Origin: Caballeronia sp. SEWSISQ10-4 2
GTDB lineage: Bacteria; Pseudomonadota; Gammaproteobacteria; Burkholderiales; Burkholderiaceae
Assembly: GCF_030464885.1 (NCBI RefSeq)
Contig: NZ_JALPRJ010000038.1
Span: forward strand, 23,870-87,869
Direction of reading: 5' to 3'
Length of the DNA: 64,000 nucleotides
In this document: positions 27,300 through 34,955 of the stretch, piece by piece
Layout of the letters: each line of letters starts with the position of its first letter
Position numbering within the stretch: the stretch's first letter is position 1
Position numbers and translations under genes: made by a program
The notes under the pieces: model-generated
What the model saw: only the letters and a program-made list of their open reading frames with translations
Database searches by the model: none
Told to the model about the DNA's origin: nothing

Positions 27300-27332
27300 T
27301 ACAAAAACAATGCTAGACCAGATGTTTTTGTA
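27300..27332 (-). promoter_or_regulatory. Candidate BrnA operator upstream of brnT
   Basis: Perfect inverted repeat TACAAAAACA (27300-27309) / TGTTTTTGTA (27323-27332) with 13 bases between, 15-47 bases upstream of brnT. The sequence GTAGTTAC also occurs twice (27295-27302 and 27330-27337). Position and symmetry fit autoregulation by the RHH antitoxin. Confidence 0.6.
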
Positions 27333-27862
27333 GTTACGCTTTGAGCGCCTTGTTGGAATCGAGGGTTGGCCCTGCGCGGTGAACGAAATCGAACGATAAG
27401 GGAAGTTTCGAAATAACCCATGATGCGCGCAAGCGGTTGCGGAGGCGGGATTTGGAATTACCCCATGACGCGCGCGCACGCGAGGGAAGGTCGGAATCTC
27501 AGATCGCTGCTTGGGCCTGCATAGCAGGTAGTTCGGTTATTCAGTGCGCGCCCTGTGGGAACGACGCTACGGACGATTGCGGGACAAGGATGGTCGTTTG
27601 ATATATCCGGCCCCCACGAACCGTTGTGTTCATGAACGGGATTCCTTCACTCACGTTACCCCCGAATGTGTAGCCGTCTTGTAAGCATTAAATAATATCT
27701 TACGGGATCTTCGTTGGTTCGCGTAACCCGCCGCGCTCCTCGCGTATCAAGCGAGTTACGGAACGGTATCGAGCCCGGAGGAGGCAAAAACCGAGCGATG
27801 GCTCCGGTACATGCGTAGACCATGCGCGCCTGTGATCGAGAACTATCCGATAGAATCACTAG
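27333..27862. other. Long non-coding stretch between brnTA and the phosphate operon
   Basis: About 530 bases with no convincing gene. Two similar blocks read AACCCATGATGCGCGC (near 27415) and ACCCCATGACGCGCGC (near 27460), an imperfect direct repeat. Composition is less G/C-rich towards the right. A small minus frame (27656-27859) has no recognisable features. Confidence 0.5.
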
Positions 27863-27880
27863 TTGTCACGAAATCGTCAC
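27863..27880 (+). promoter_or_regulatory. Candidate Pho box upstream of the PiT operon
   Basis: TTGTCAC-GAAA-TCGTCAC has the 7+4+7 layout of a PhoB site (consensus CTGTCAT-A/T4-CTGTCAY), matching 5 of 7 bases in each half, about 115 bases before the PhoU-like gene. The distance to an A/T-rich -10 (TATAAA at 27908) is longer than usual, so this is tentative. Confidence 0.35.
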
Positions 27881-27995
27881 GGTGAATTGTTGCAAGTCGA
27901 TTTTTCGTATAAATTTCGTATCGATCAATTATGGTTTTGCGAGAATTATTGTAACTGGTTGATTTTAATTAAAAAAATAGAATTTCGGAGCTTTA

Positions 27996-28622
27996 ATGTT
28001 CGGTCGCTTCATGCCCACCGAGGGCAAATTTTTCGAAATCTTCAATGCGCACGCAAAGTGCATCGTCGACGCAAGTCACGAACTCGAACTGCTGATCGAC
28101 AACATGGACCAGATGGAGGTCCACAAGCAGAACGTCCAGACCAACGAAAAACGTGCTGACAAGCTCACGCACGAAACCATCGATCTGTTGCACAAGACCT
28201 TCATCACGCCGCTTGATCGCGACGAAATCCACAAGCTCATCACGACGATGGATGACATCCTCGACCTGATGGAAGATGTCGCCACCGCCATTTCGCTGTA
28301 CGACGTACGTGAATCGACGGCGGAAATGAGCCAGCTCGCGCACATTTGTACCGCCACCGCCGAGCGCGTGCAGCATGCCGTCAAGCTACTCGCTGACATG
28401 AAACGCGCCAGCGAAATCCTCAAGATCTGCGAAGAGATCGACCGCCTGGAATCGGATGCGGACCGGGTCTTGCGCTCGGCCATGTCCAAACTCTTTCGCG
28501 AAGAGGACAACGTCAAGACGCTGATCAAGCTGAAGGCAATCTACGAACTGCTCGAGACGATCACCGACAAATGCGAGGATGTCGCGAACATCATCGAAGG
28601 CATCGTGCTGGAAAACGCCTGA
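27996..28622 (+). CDS. PhoU-like (DUF47) accessory protein of the PiT phosphate transporter
   Basis: A 208-residue all-helical protein starting MFGRFMPTEGKFFEIFNAHA, with repeated E/DxxxD/E motifs (LTHETIDLLHKTFITPLDRDEI, IDRLESDADRVLRSAM, YELLETITDKCEDVANIIEG). These are the metal-cluster motifs shared by PhoU and DUF47/YkaA proteins. Such proteins are encoded next to low-affinity Pit transporters and are thought to modulate them. The PiT gene starts 29 bases downstream. Confidence 0.9.
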   Translation: MFGRFMPTEGKFFEIFNAHAKCIVDASHELELLIDNMDQMEVHKQNVQTNEKRADKLTHETIDLLHKTFITPLDRDEIHKLITTMDDILDLMEDVATAISLYDVRESTAEMSQLAHICTATAERVQHAVKLLADMKRASEILKICEEIDRLESDADRVLRSAMSKLFREEDNVKTLIKLKAIYELLETITDKCEDVANIIEGIVLENA

Positions 28623-28651
28623 TTTCAGCCGCGCCACTTACTCGATAAACG

Positions 28652-29662
28652 ATGCATTCGATTCAACTCGCCCTCTGGACTGTCATTACACTCGTCGTGG
28701 TCGCACTGGTTTTCGACTTCATGAACGGCTTTCACGACGCCGCCAACTCAATCGCAACGGTCGTGTCCACCGGCGTGCTGAAACCCCAGCAAGCCGTGGC
28801 GTTTGCCGCCGCGTTCAACGTCATTGCGTATTTCGTCTTCCATCTGAAGGTCGCCGCAACCGTCGGTAAAGGGACGATCGATCCGGCTATCGTCGATCAA
28901 TATGTGATCTTCGGCGCGCTCGCCGGGGCGATCGGGTGGAACTTCATTACGTGGCGCTACGGTATTCCGTCGAGTTCGTCGCACGCGCTGATCGGCGGAT
29001 TGATCGGTTCGGCGTGGGCGAAGTCGGGGTGGGACTCATTAAACATGGACGGCTTGCTCAAGACTGTCTCGTTTATTTTTATCTCGCCGCTGCTCGGTTT
29101 CGTGCTCGGGTCGTTGCTCATGCTGGTCGTGTCGTGGATGTATTTCCGGACGCCGCCCTCCAAGGTAGACCGGCGCTTCAGACGGTGGCAACTGATATCG
29201 GCGGGTTTGTACAGCCTCGGACACGGTGGTAACGACGCGCAGAAAACTATTGGCATTATCTGGATGCTGCTGATCGCGGCCGGTTATGCATCGGCTACGG
29301 CCGATGCGCCGCCGGTTTGGGTGATCGGCGGATGTTATCTGTCGATGGGGCTCGGTACGCTCTTCGGCGGTTGGCGCATCGTCCGCACGATGGGCCAGAA
29401 GATCACGAAGCTGAAGCCGGTCGGCGGGTTTTGTGCGGAGACGGGCGGGGCGATCACGCTGTTCGTTGCGTCGTTTCTCGGTATTCCCGTGTCGACCACG
29501 CATACGATCACCGGCGCGATCGTCGGGGTCGGCGCGACGCAGAAGTTCAGCGCGGTGCGCTGGGGCGTGGCGGGGAATATCGTCTGGGCCTGGATCCTGA
29601 CGATTCCCGCATCGGCCGTGATGTCCGCTGCCGCCTGGTGGCTTGGGCATCGCTTTCTTTGA
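28652..29662 (+). CDS. pit: Inorganic phosphate transporter, PiT family
   Basis: A 336-residue inner-membrane protein with about ten hydrophobic spans. The PiT signature occurs twice, as GFHDAANSIATVVSTGVL near the N-terminus and LGHGGNDAQKTIGI in the second half. It imports phosphate (often as a metal-phosphate complex) with protons. Compared with E. coli PitA (499 residues) it is the short bacterial form. Co-transcribed with the PhoU-like gene; the message probably ends at the hairpin overlapping its stop codon. Confidence 0.93.
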   Translation: MHSIQLALWTVITLVVVALVFDFMNGFHDAANSIATVVSTGVLKPQQAVAFAAAFNVIAYFVFHLKVAATVGKGTIDPAIVDQYVIFGALAGAIGWNFITWRYGIPSSSSHALIGGLIGSAWAKSGWDSLNMDGLLKTVSFIFISPLLGFVLGSLLMLVVSWMYFRTPPSKVDRRFRRWQLISAGLYSLGHGGNDAQKTIGIIWMLLIAAGYASATADAPPVWVIGGCYLSMGLGTLFGGWRIVRTMGQKITKLKPVGGFCAETGGAITLFVASFLGIPVSTTHTITGAIVGVGATQKFSAVRWGVAGNIVWAWILTIPASAVMSAAAWWLGHRFL

Positions 29663-29703
29663 AGCGGGTGATGGCCGGGCGCCTTGGTCAGGTCACCCGC
29701 TTC
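29661..29703. terminator. Possible terminator between pit and the SDR gene
   Basis: An 11-bp stem GAAGCGGGTGA (29661-29671) / TCACCCGCTTC (29693-29703) with a 21-base G/C-rich loop that can pair further. It overlaps the pit stop codon and lies between two converging genes. No clean T-run, so confidence is moderate. Confidence 0.45.
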
Positions 29704-29708
29704 GCGCT

Positions 29709-30524
29709 TCAGATCAGCGGCGCGCCAACACCATCCATTGGAATGATCGCGCCAGATACGTAGCTCGCGCGGCGACTGGCTAAAAACAGCGCAACGTCGG
29801 CGATTTCCTCGGGGTTCGCGTATCGGCCGAGCGGCACTTTTGCCTGTCCGCGGGCCAGCGCTTCGTCGCGCGTGATCCCTTGTCTTTGCGCCTCGAGCGC
29901 GAGCGATTCCTCCACGCGTTCCGTTAGTGTCGCGCCCGGATTGATGGCGTTGATCCGAATGCCGAGCTTCGCGTAATGATGCGCGAGTCCAACCGTCGCC
30001 AGCATCAGCGCTGCGTTCGCCGCGCCCCCCGCGATGTGAATATCGCTCGCAATCTTCCCGCCCATCCCGATGATGTTCACCACTGCCCCCGGCTCGGCTT
30101 TCGGGTTCGCCCTCAGCCGTTCGGCCATTTGCTTGAGCACGGCTTGCTGCGGGTAGATGCAGGGGAAATACTTCGCTTCCATTGCGGTTTTGTAGGCGTC
30201 GGCATCGAGGAGATCGGGATCGTAGCGTTTCGCGGCGCCCGCGCAGTTCACGAGAATATCGATCGGGCCGAGCGCACCGGTAGCTTCTTCCACGACGTCT
30301 TGCGCACTGTGCGCCTCGTGAAGATCGGCGCGCGCGAGATGCACGTGAAAGCCATCTTTCGCGAGTTGTTCGCGAGCGCGTGCGAGGTTTGCTGCATCGC
30401 GCGAAACAATCGCGACGCGCGCGCCTTCCGCTGCAAACGCCCGCGCGCACGCGAAGCCGATACCCTTGCTGCCGCCCGTGATGAGCACGACTTTGCCGGC
30501 GAGTCCCAAGTCCATGAGGTTCAC
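29709..30524 (-). CDS. Atypical short-chain dehydrogenase/reductase
   Basis: A 271-residue SDR fold: cofactor motif LITGGSKGIGFACA near the N-terminus, NCAGA strand (ILVNCAGAAKRY) and the C-terminal INAINPGATLTERV. At the catalytic site the expected Tyr-x-x-x-Lys is absent: where YxASKAAL would stand the sequence reads HIAGGAANAAL. Such variants occur as a subgroup in beta-proteobacteria. It may use a different residue or have lost reductase activity. Substrate unknown. Single gene, convergent with pit. Confidence 0.85.
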   Translation of the reverse strand: MNLMDLGLAGKVVLITGGSKGIGFACARAFAAEGARVAIVSRDAANLARAREQLAKDGFHVHLARADLHEAHSAQDVVEEATGALGPIDILVNCAGAAKRYDPDLLDADAYKTAMEAKYFPCIYPQQAVLKQMAERLRANPKAEPGAVVNIIGMGGKIASDIHIAGGAANAALMLATVGLAHHYAKLGIRINAINPGATLTERVEESLALEAQRQGITRDEALARGQAKVPLGRYANPEEIADVALFLASRRASYVSGAIIPMDGVGAPLI

Positions 30525-30634
30525 TCCTATCGAGGCCGATGGTCGATTCGTTAATGCGTGGAATCGTTATCGAGACACGATAGCAGACGCTGCCGGGGGA
30601 TGTGCGGTTCCGGAATAGGGGCTTAAGCGACGGC

Positions 30635-31759
30635 TCAGTAGCTGCCGTTAGCGAACTTCGCGATGGGGTCGTCGGTCGCAGCGGGACGCGTGGGCACGAA
30701 CGAATTCGTCGATGCGCGCATCACGTGGACGGCGGGGTCCGATGCAGGAATACGACCAACCGATGACGGTTGTTGCTCTTGCACCGAGCGTGCTTGCTGG
30801 GCCGCCAGCCGGGCGGTGGGCGGCGGTGGTTCGAATGCGTCGGCGGCGGCTGTGACGGGATCGGTGGAATTCGATACCGCCGCGACCGCGTTCGATTCAG
30901 CCTGCGACTCGCGTGGCGGCGACATCGCGTTTGCTGCCTGCGATTGACGCTGCGCGGCGGAAAGCGAAGGCGGCGGCGGTTCGAACTGATCGGCGGCGGT
31001 GCGGTATGAACCTGTCGCGGTCGTCGTAGTTGCTATCGGCTGAGAACCCGCAGCCGGCCGTTGTGCAGCTGCTATAACGGGTGGCGGTTCATAACGATCC
31101 GCGACGGTAGCTTTGCTGCTCGACGCCGCAACCTGTGTCCCCTGGCCCGATGCGCTATCAGCTGGCAGGGGGACCGGCGATGCCAGGTACGTCGGGGGAT
31201 CGAATGGTGTGGGCGCGGATTTCGGCGGCGCGACGCGTCTGATGCCATCGAAACGCTTGGCCCAATATGGGTTGGTGAGGTAATCAAGCCGCACGGTTCC
31301 GCCCGTCGACGGCGCGTTCACGAACCGCAGCTTGCCCACATAAATTCCGACGTGCGAGTGTGGCCGTCCTGTCGTGTTGAAGAAAATCAGATCGCCGGGC
31401 GCGACTTCGTCGGGTTCAACAGATTCGCCACGTCCGCTCATGTCCGCGGTCGTGCGTGGGAGATTCACCGATGCCGCTCGATCCACGACATATCGCACAA
31501 GTCCGCTGCAATCGAAACCGGCTTCGGGCGTGTTCCCGCCCCAGCGATACGGCACACCGACCAGCGACATCGCCTGGATGGAAATTTCCTCGCGTCCGAC
31601 GCTGTGATCGACGAAATTCGGGAAACCTGATGGCGTAGCGAAGGTGCGGTTGGAAGCGGTGGTGCTCGATGTGGCCGGTGCACGCGACACCCGCGTCGGC
31701 GCGCTGGAGCACGCGGCGACGAGGAGGGTGAGAAGCAGCAGTGACCAGAATCGACGCAT
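30635..31759 (-). CDS. C40 (NlpC/P60) peptidoglycan endopeptidase lipoprotein with repeat tail
   Basis: The N-terminus MRRFWSLLLLTLLVAAC is a lipoprotein signal with lipobox V-A-A-C (Cys17). The NlpC/P60 domain follows, with catalytic cysteine in GGNTPEAGFDCSGLV (Cys84) and histidine in GRPHSHVGIYVG (about 134-136). It should cut cell-wall peptide cross-links or stems in the periplasm while anchored to a membrane. The C-terminal ~190 residues are a low-complexity Ala/Gln/Pro tail in which AD-(R/Q/A)-(Y/F)-EPPP occurs three times. An upstream in-frame ATG at 31786 would add nine residues before the signal. Confidence 0.88.
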   Translation of the reverse strand: MRRFWSLLLLTLLVAACSSAPTRVSRAPATSSTTASNRTFATPSGFPNFVDHSVGREEISIQAMSLVGVPYRWGGNTPEAGFDCSGLVRYVVDRAASVNLPRTTADMSGRGESVEPDEVAPGDLIFFNTTGRPHSHVGIYVGKLRFVNAPSTGGTVRLDYLTNPYWAKRFDGIRRVAPPKSAPTPFDPPTYLASPVPLPADSASGQGTQVAASSSKATVADRYEPPPVIAAAQRPAAGSQPIATTTTATGSYRTAADQFEPPPPSLSAAQRQSQAANAMSPPRESQAESNAVAAVSNSTDPVTAAADAFEPPPPTARLAAQQARSVQEQQPSSVGRIPASDPAVHVMRASTNSFVPTRPAATDDPIAKFANGSY

Positions 31760-31932
31760 TCGGGAGGGCGAGCCGAGGGTGAACATGAGCGCTCGCCGTG
31801 ATGGCGGTCTCGCGATACTAGCCCGTCAGCCGGGGCTGCGGCAAGTTTTCTTGATAAGTCACTTGAGGTTTACGCTGTAAGTGTTGCTTCGGCGGGACGT
31901 GTTTTTTGCTCAATACCCGATGAAAAGACAAA

Positions 31933-31965
31933 AAGAGCCCGGCAAGCATTGCTTGCCGGGCTCTT
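31933..31965 (-). terminator. Intrinsic terminator after the PIN-PhoH gene
   Basis: A 15-bp perfect stem AAGAGCCCGGCAAGC (31933-31947) / GCTTGCCGGGCTCTT (31951-31965); on the minus strand it is followed directly by TTTTTGTCTTTT. Confidence 0.9.
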
Positions 31966-31982
31966 AAAACGTGTCAGGAAAC

Positions 31983-33851
31983 TTAAAGAATCTCGGACGC
32001 GTAATCCGCCAACCGTGACCGTTCACCACGTGCGAGCGTGACGTGACCGCTATGCGTCCAGCCCTTGAAGCGGTCGACCACGTACGTCAGCCCAGAACTG
32101 CCTTCCGTCAGATAAGGCGTGTCGATCTGCGCGATATTGCCCAGACACACGATCTTCGTGCCCGGACCTGCGCGCGTAACGAGCGTTTTCATCTGCTTGG
32201 GCGTCAGGTTCTGCGCTTCATCGATGATCACGTACTTGTCCACGAACGTCCGGCCGCGCATGAAGTTCATGCTCTTCACCTTCAGGCGCGAACGGATCAG
32301 TTCCTGAGTCGCGGCGCGGCCCCATTCGCCGGCAGCGTCGTCGGTTTTTTGCAGGACTTCGAGGTTGTCATCGAATGCGCCCATCCACGGCTGCATCTTT
32401 TCCTCTTCCGTACCCGGCAGGAAGCCGATGTCTTCGCCCACGGGAACCGTCGCACGCGTCACGATGATCTCGTTGTAGCGTTTGTCGTCGAGCACTTGCG
32501 CGAGGCCGGCGGCCAGCGCCATCAAGGTTTTACCGGTACCGGCCTGACCCAGCAGCGTGACGAAATCCACGTCGGGGTTCATCAGCAGGTTCAGCGCAAA
32601 ATTCTGCTCACGATTGCGCGACGTGATGCCCCACACATTGTTCTTGTGATGGCTGTAATCGCGTAGCGTTTGCAGCAGCGCCGTCTTGCCGTTCAGCTCG
32701 CGCACGATGCCGTAGAACGACGGTTCGCCGTTCTGCGGTTCGAAATAAACGAACTCGTTCACGAGCATGGACGCGCATTGCGGACCGGTCACGCGGTAAT
32801 ACGTCGTGCCCGTCTTGGTGTCCTGCCAGCTTTCCATACCCTTCGCGTGCTTCGTCCAGAAGTCCGAAGGCAGCGCGCGCACGCCGGAATAGAGCAGGTC
32901 CTTGTCTTCCAGCACCTGGTCGTTGAAATAATCTTCAGCCGGCAGGCCCAGCGCGTGAGCCTTGATGCGCATGTTGATGTCTTTCGACACCAGCACGACC
33001 TGGCGATCCGTACGTTCTTTCTGCAGCGCGCGGACTACGCCGAGAATCTGGTTGTCGGCCTTGCCGACCGGCAGACCTTCAACCGGCTCAATGTCCGTGA
33101 GCGTGGTCTGGAAGTACAGGCGGCCGGTTGCATCGCGATTGCCCAGCGCGGACAACGGCAATCCCGCCGCCATCTCGCCGACGTGCGCCACCAGCGCATC
33201 CAGTGTGCGGCTGACCTGACGCGCATTGCGCGCCACCTCCGACATGCCCTTCTTGTGGTTATCGAGTTCCTCGAGCGTCATCATCGGCAGATAGACGTCG
33301 TGTTCCTCGAAACGGAACAGCGATGACGGATCGTGCATCAGCACGTTCGTGTCGAGCACGAACAGCTTGCCGATCTCGTTTTCCGGCTGACCACGCTGGC
33401 GACGTTTCTGCTGACCACGCGGCTGAACGGCTGTGGCCACGGGCGCGGCAGGCGCTTCGGAGCGAGCGCGTTCGCGTGCTTCGACCGGCGCGCGGGCGAC
33501 GGTGGGCTTTGCGGTTTCGACCTGTTCGGCCGGCGCGGCAGCGGGTTGCAGCAGAGCCGCCGTTTGTTTCGCGCGGCGGGTGCGCGCGGCAGGTGCCGCG
33601 TCGGAGGCTTCTACCGCCGAGCCTTTTGCCGCGTTCGCGAGCGTTTCGCTGGCGATGGCGCGCAACGTATTGGCGGTGTTCGCGGCAGCAGGCCGCAAAG
33701 CACCGACGCTCGCGCCGAAATCGGTTTCTGTATCAACCAGATCGCCATCGCTTGCCTGCTTTTTCGATGATCGGGCAGGCCGGGCTTTGGCTTTGTATTC
33801 TTCAGACGGCAGGAGGTTGCCGAGCTTGACGGGTGCAGTAGGCAAAGGCAT
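31983..33851 (-). CDS. PIN-PhoH fusion protein (PhoH2-like RNA helicase/nuclease)
   Basis: A 622-residue protein in three parts. Residues 1-155 are a disordered Ala/Arg-rich region. A PIN nuclease domain follows, beginning LFVLDTNVLMHD (Asp167), with further acidic residues in the LEELDNHKKG helix. The C-terminal half is a PhoH ATPase domain with Walker A GQAGTGKT (435-442), Walker B VIIDEAQN (Asp544) and the CLGNIAQIDTPYL segment. PhoH2-type proteins unwind and cut RNA. The ATG at 33851 is chosen because GAGGGAAAC precedes it; the frame is open to 33929. The gene ends at the strong terminator at 31933. Confidence 0.9.
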   Translation of the reverse strand: MPLPTAPVKLGNLLPSEEYKAKARPARSSKKQASDGDLVDTETDFGASVGALRPAAANTANTLRAIASETLANAAKGSAVEASDAAPAARTRRAKQTAALLQPAAAPAEQVETAKPTVARAPVEARERARSEAPAAPVATAVQPRGQQKRRQRGQPENEIGKLFVLDTNVLMHDPSSLFRFEEHDVYLPMMTLEELDNHKKGMSEVARNARQVSRTLDALVAHVGEMAAGLPLSALGNRDATGRLYFQTTLTDIEPVEGLPVGKADNQILGVVRALQKERTDRQVVLVSKDINMRIKAHALGLPAEDYFNDQVLEDKDLLYSGVRALPSDFWTKHAKGMESWQDTKTGTTYYRVTGPQCASMLVNEFVYFEPQNGEPSFYGIVRELNGKTALLQTLRDYSHHKNNVWGITSRNREQNFALNLLMNPDVDFVTLLGQAGTGKTLMALAAGLAQVLDDKRYNEIIVTRATVPVGEDIGFLPGTEEEKMQPWMGAFDDNLEVLQKTDDAAGEWGRAATQELIRSRLKVKSMNFMRGRTFVDKYVIIDEAQNLTPKQMKTLVTRAGPGTKIVCLGNIAQIDTPYLTEGSSGLTYVVDRFKGWTHSGHVTLARGERSRLADYASEIL

Positions 33852-34112
33852 GGTTTCCCTCGAAAGGATTCGGATCGTATGTCGTGCGTCGCCTGTCGCA
33901 TCCTGCCGGGTCGACTTTCGGGCCCTCATGCCAGAAGGGTAGACGTCGATGCAGTTTGCGCCCGGAGACGCGCTTCGGTTTCGAAAACGCCGGTTCGCCT
34001 AGATTTCGATCGGCTCCTTGGAAGTTGCGTCCTGAAGATGAAACGGGGGATGAAACGCACGGACGGCGCGGGACGCCCAGGGCGCACGCGCTGCAGGTGA
34101 GGGAGCGTCCGC

Positions 34113-34307
34113 AAACAAAAAAGCCGCCGTCCCGGACGATGGGACCAGCGGCTCTACAGCGCCTGCTTCAACACGCCTTTCGACTTCCACCACGCCCCTG
34201 GATTCCGGACGTGGCGTGTAGCGGGTACCCGTGCCGGTCGCGGGGGAAACCGCGAAACACCGGACGCTACGTAAAGAGAAATGGAGGGAGGGGCAAGCGC
34301 TCATTGC
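34113..34307 (-). ncRNA. Candidate structured small RNA between bcp and the PIN-PhoH gene
   Basis: On the minus strand a promoter-like pair TGTACA (34336-34341), 17 bases, TATATT (34313-34318) predicts a start near 34306. The transcript would close on itself by a 9-bp stem (34293-34301 with 34158-34166, one G-U). It would then form a G/C-rich hairpin (outer stem 34265-34270 with 34218-34223, nested CCGGU/ACCGG and CGCGG/CCGCG), a second hairpin (34213-34219 with 34171-34177, inner CCACG/CGUGG), and end at an intrinsic terminator. Between closing stem and first hairpin is an unpaired CCCUCCCUCC-type stretch. I cannot assign it to a known family; it lacks the 4.5S, RNase P and tmRNA signatures. 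Confidence 0.55.
34117..34153 (-). terminator. Intrinsic terminator of the candidate small RNA / bcp message
   Basis: On the minus strand AGCCGC-UG-GUCCC, 7-base loop, GGGAC-G-GCGGCU, followed by TTTTTTGTTT. A near-perfect two-part stem with a good T-run. Confidence 0.85.
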
Positions 34308-34312
34308 GAATC

Positions 34313-34341
34313 AATATAACGTGCCTCAAAGCGCTTGTACA
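34313..34341 (-). promoter_or_regulatory. Candidate sigma-70 promoter inside the 3' end of bcp
   Basis: TGTACA (4 of 6) and TATATT (5 of 6) on the minus strand with an ideal 17-base spacer, overlapping the bcp stop region. Directs transcription of the structured RNA. Confidence 0.5.
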
Positions 34342-34787
34342 GCTTCCACAATCTGCTCTACGTGACCTGGAACCTTTACGCCACGGAACTCCCGGCGAAG
34401 CACGCCTTTGGCGTCCAGCAGGAAGGTCGAACGCTCGATTCCGCGTACTTCCTTGCCATACATTTTCTTCATTTTGATGACGCCGAAGAGCGAACAGATG
34501 GCTTCGTCGGAATCGGATATCAGCGTGTACGGCAGTTCCAGCTTGGCCTTGAAGTTATCGTGCGACTTCACGCTGTCTCGCGAGATGCCGACGACTTCAG
34601 CGCCCGCAGCCTTGAATTGCTCATAGAGATCGCGGAACTGCAGGCTTTCGGTCGTGCAGCCCGGCGTGTTGTCTTTTGGATAAAAAAACAGCACGACTTT
34701 CTTGCCTCGCAGAGTCGACAGCGAAAAGTCGCCGCCGGTTGCGGGCGCGGTGAAATCGGGAACGGGTTGATCGACAGCGATCGGCAC
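34326..34787 (-). CDS. bcp: Peroxiredoxin, Bcp/PrxQ family
   Basis: A 153-residue thioredoxin-fold peroxidase with peroxidatic Cys44 in YPKDNTPGCTTESLQF. It reduces hydrogen peroxide and organic or lipid peroxides with thioredoxin. Many Bcp proteins have the resolving cysteine five residues later; here that position is leucine (CTTESL), so resolution must use the only other cysteine, Cys98 (EAICSLFG), or a second molecule. Located after the arn operon on the same strand with 168 bases between, so probably its own unit. Confidence 0.93.
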   Translation of the reverse strand: MPIAVDQPVPDFTAPATGGDFSLSTLRGKKVVLFFYPKDNTPGCTTESLQFRDLYEQFKAAGAEVVGISRDSVKSHDNFKAKLELPYTLISDSDEAICSLFGVIKMKKMYGKEVRGIERSTFLLDAKGVLRREFRGVKVPGHVEQIVEAVQAL

Positions 34788-34955
34788 GAAGTTTCTCCTA
34801 TTTTTATCGGTAGGCGCGTGCTCATACGCCAGTTTCTGGCGAAGGAGCCCGTTGGAACGGTAGTGCGGATCCGGGAAAGGCTGCGGCCGTCCGGCCGAGC
34901 CTGAAACCGAGCCTGGAAACAGAAATGTCAGGCGCGAAGTCAGGCTGAAGCAGCG

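Noticed and set aside
33999..34304. 101-codon minus frame between bcp and the PIN-PhoH gene
   Set aside because: It covers the hairpins and terminator of the candidate small RNA and has no codon or domain signal of a protein.
34113..34307. Assignment of the structured RNA as 6S RNA
   Set aside because: Size fits, but the drawn fold has two side hairpins in place of one long hairpin with a central bubble, and no 6S motif was recognised.
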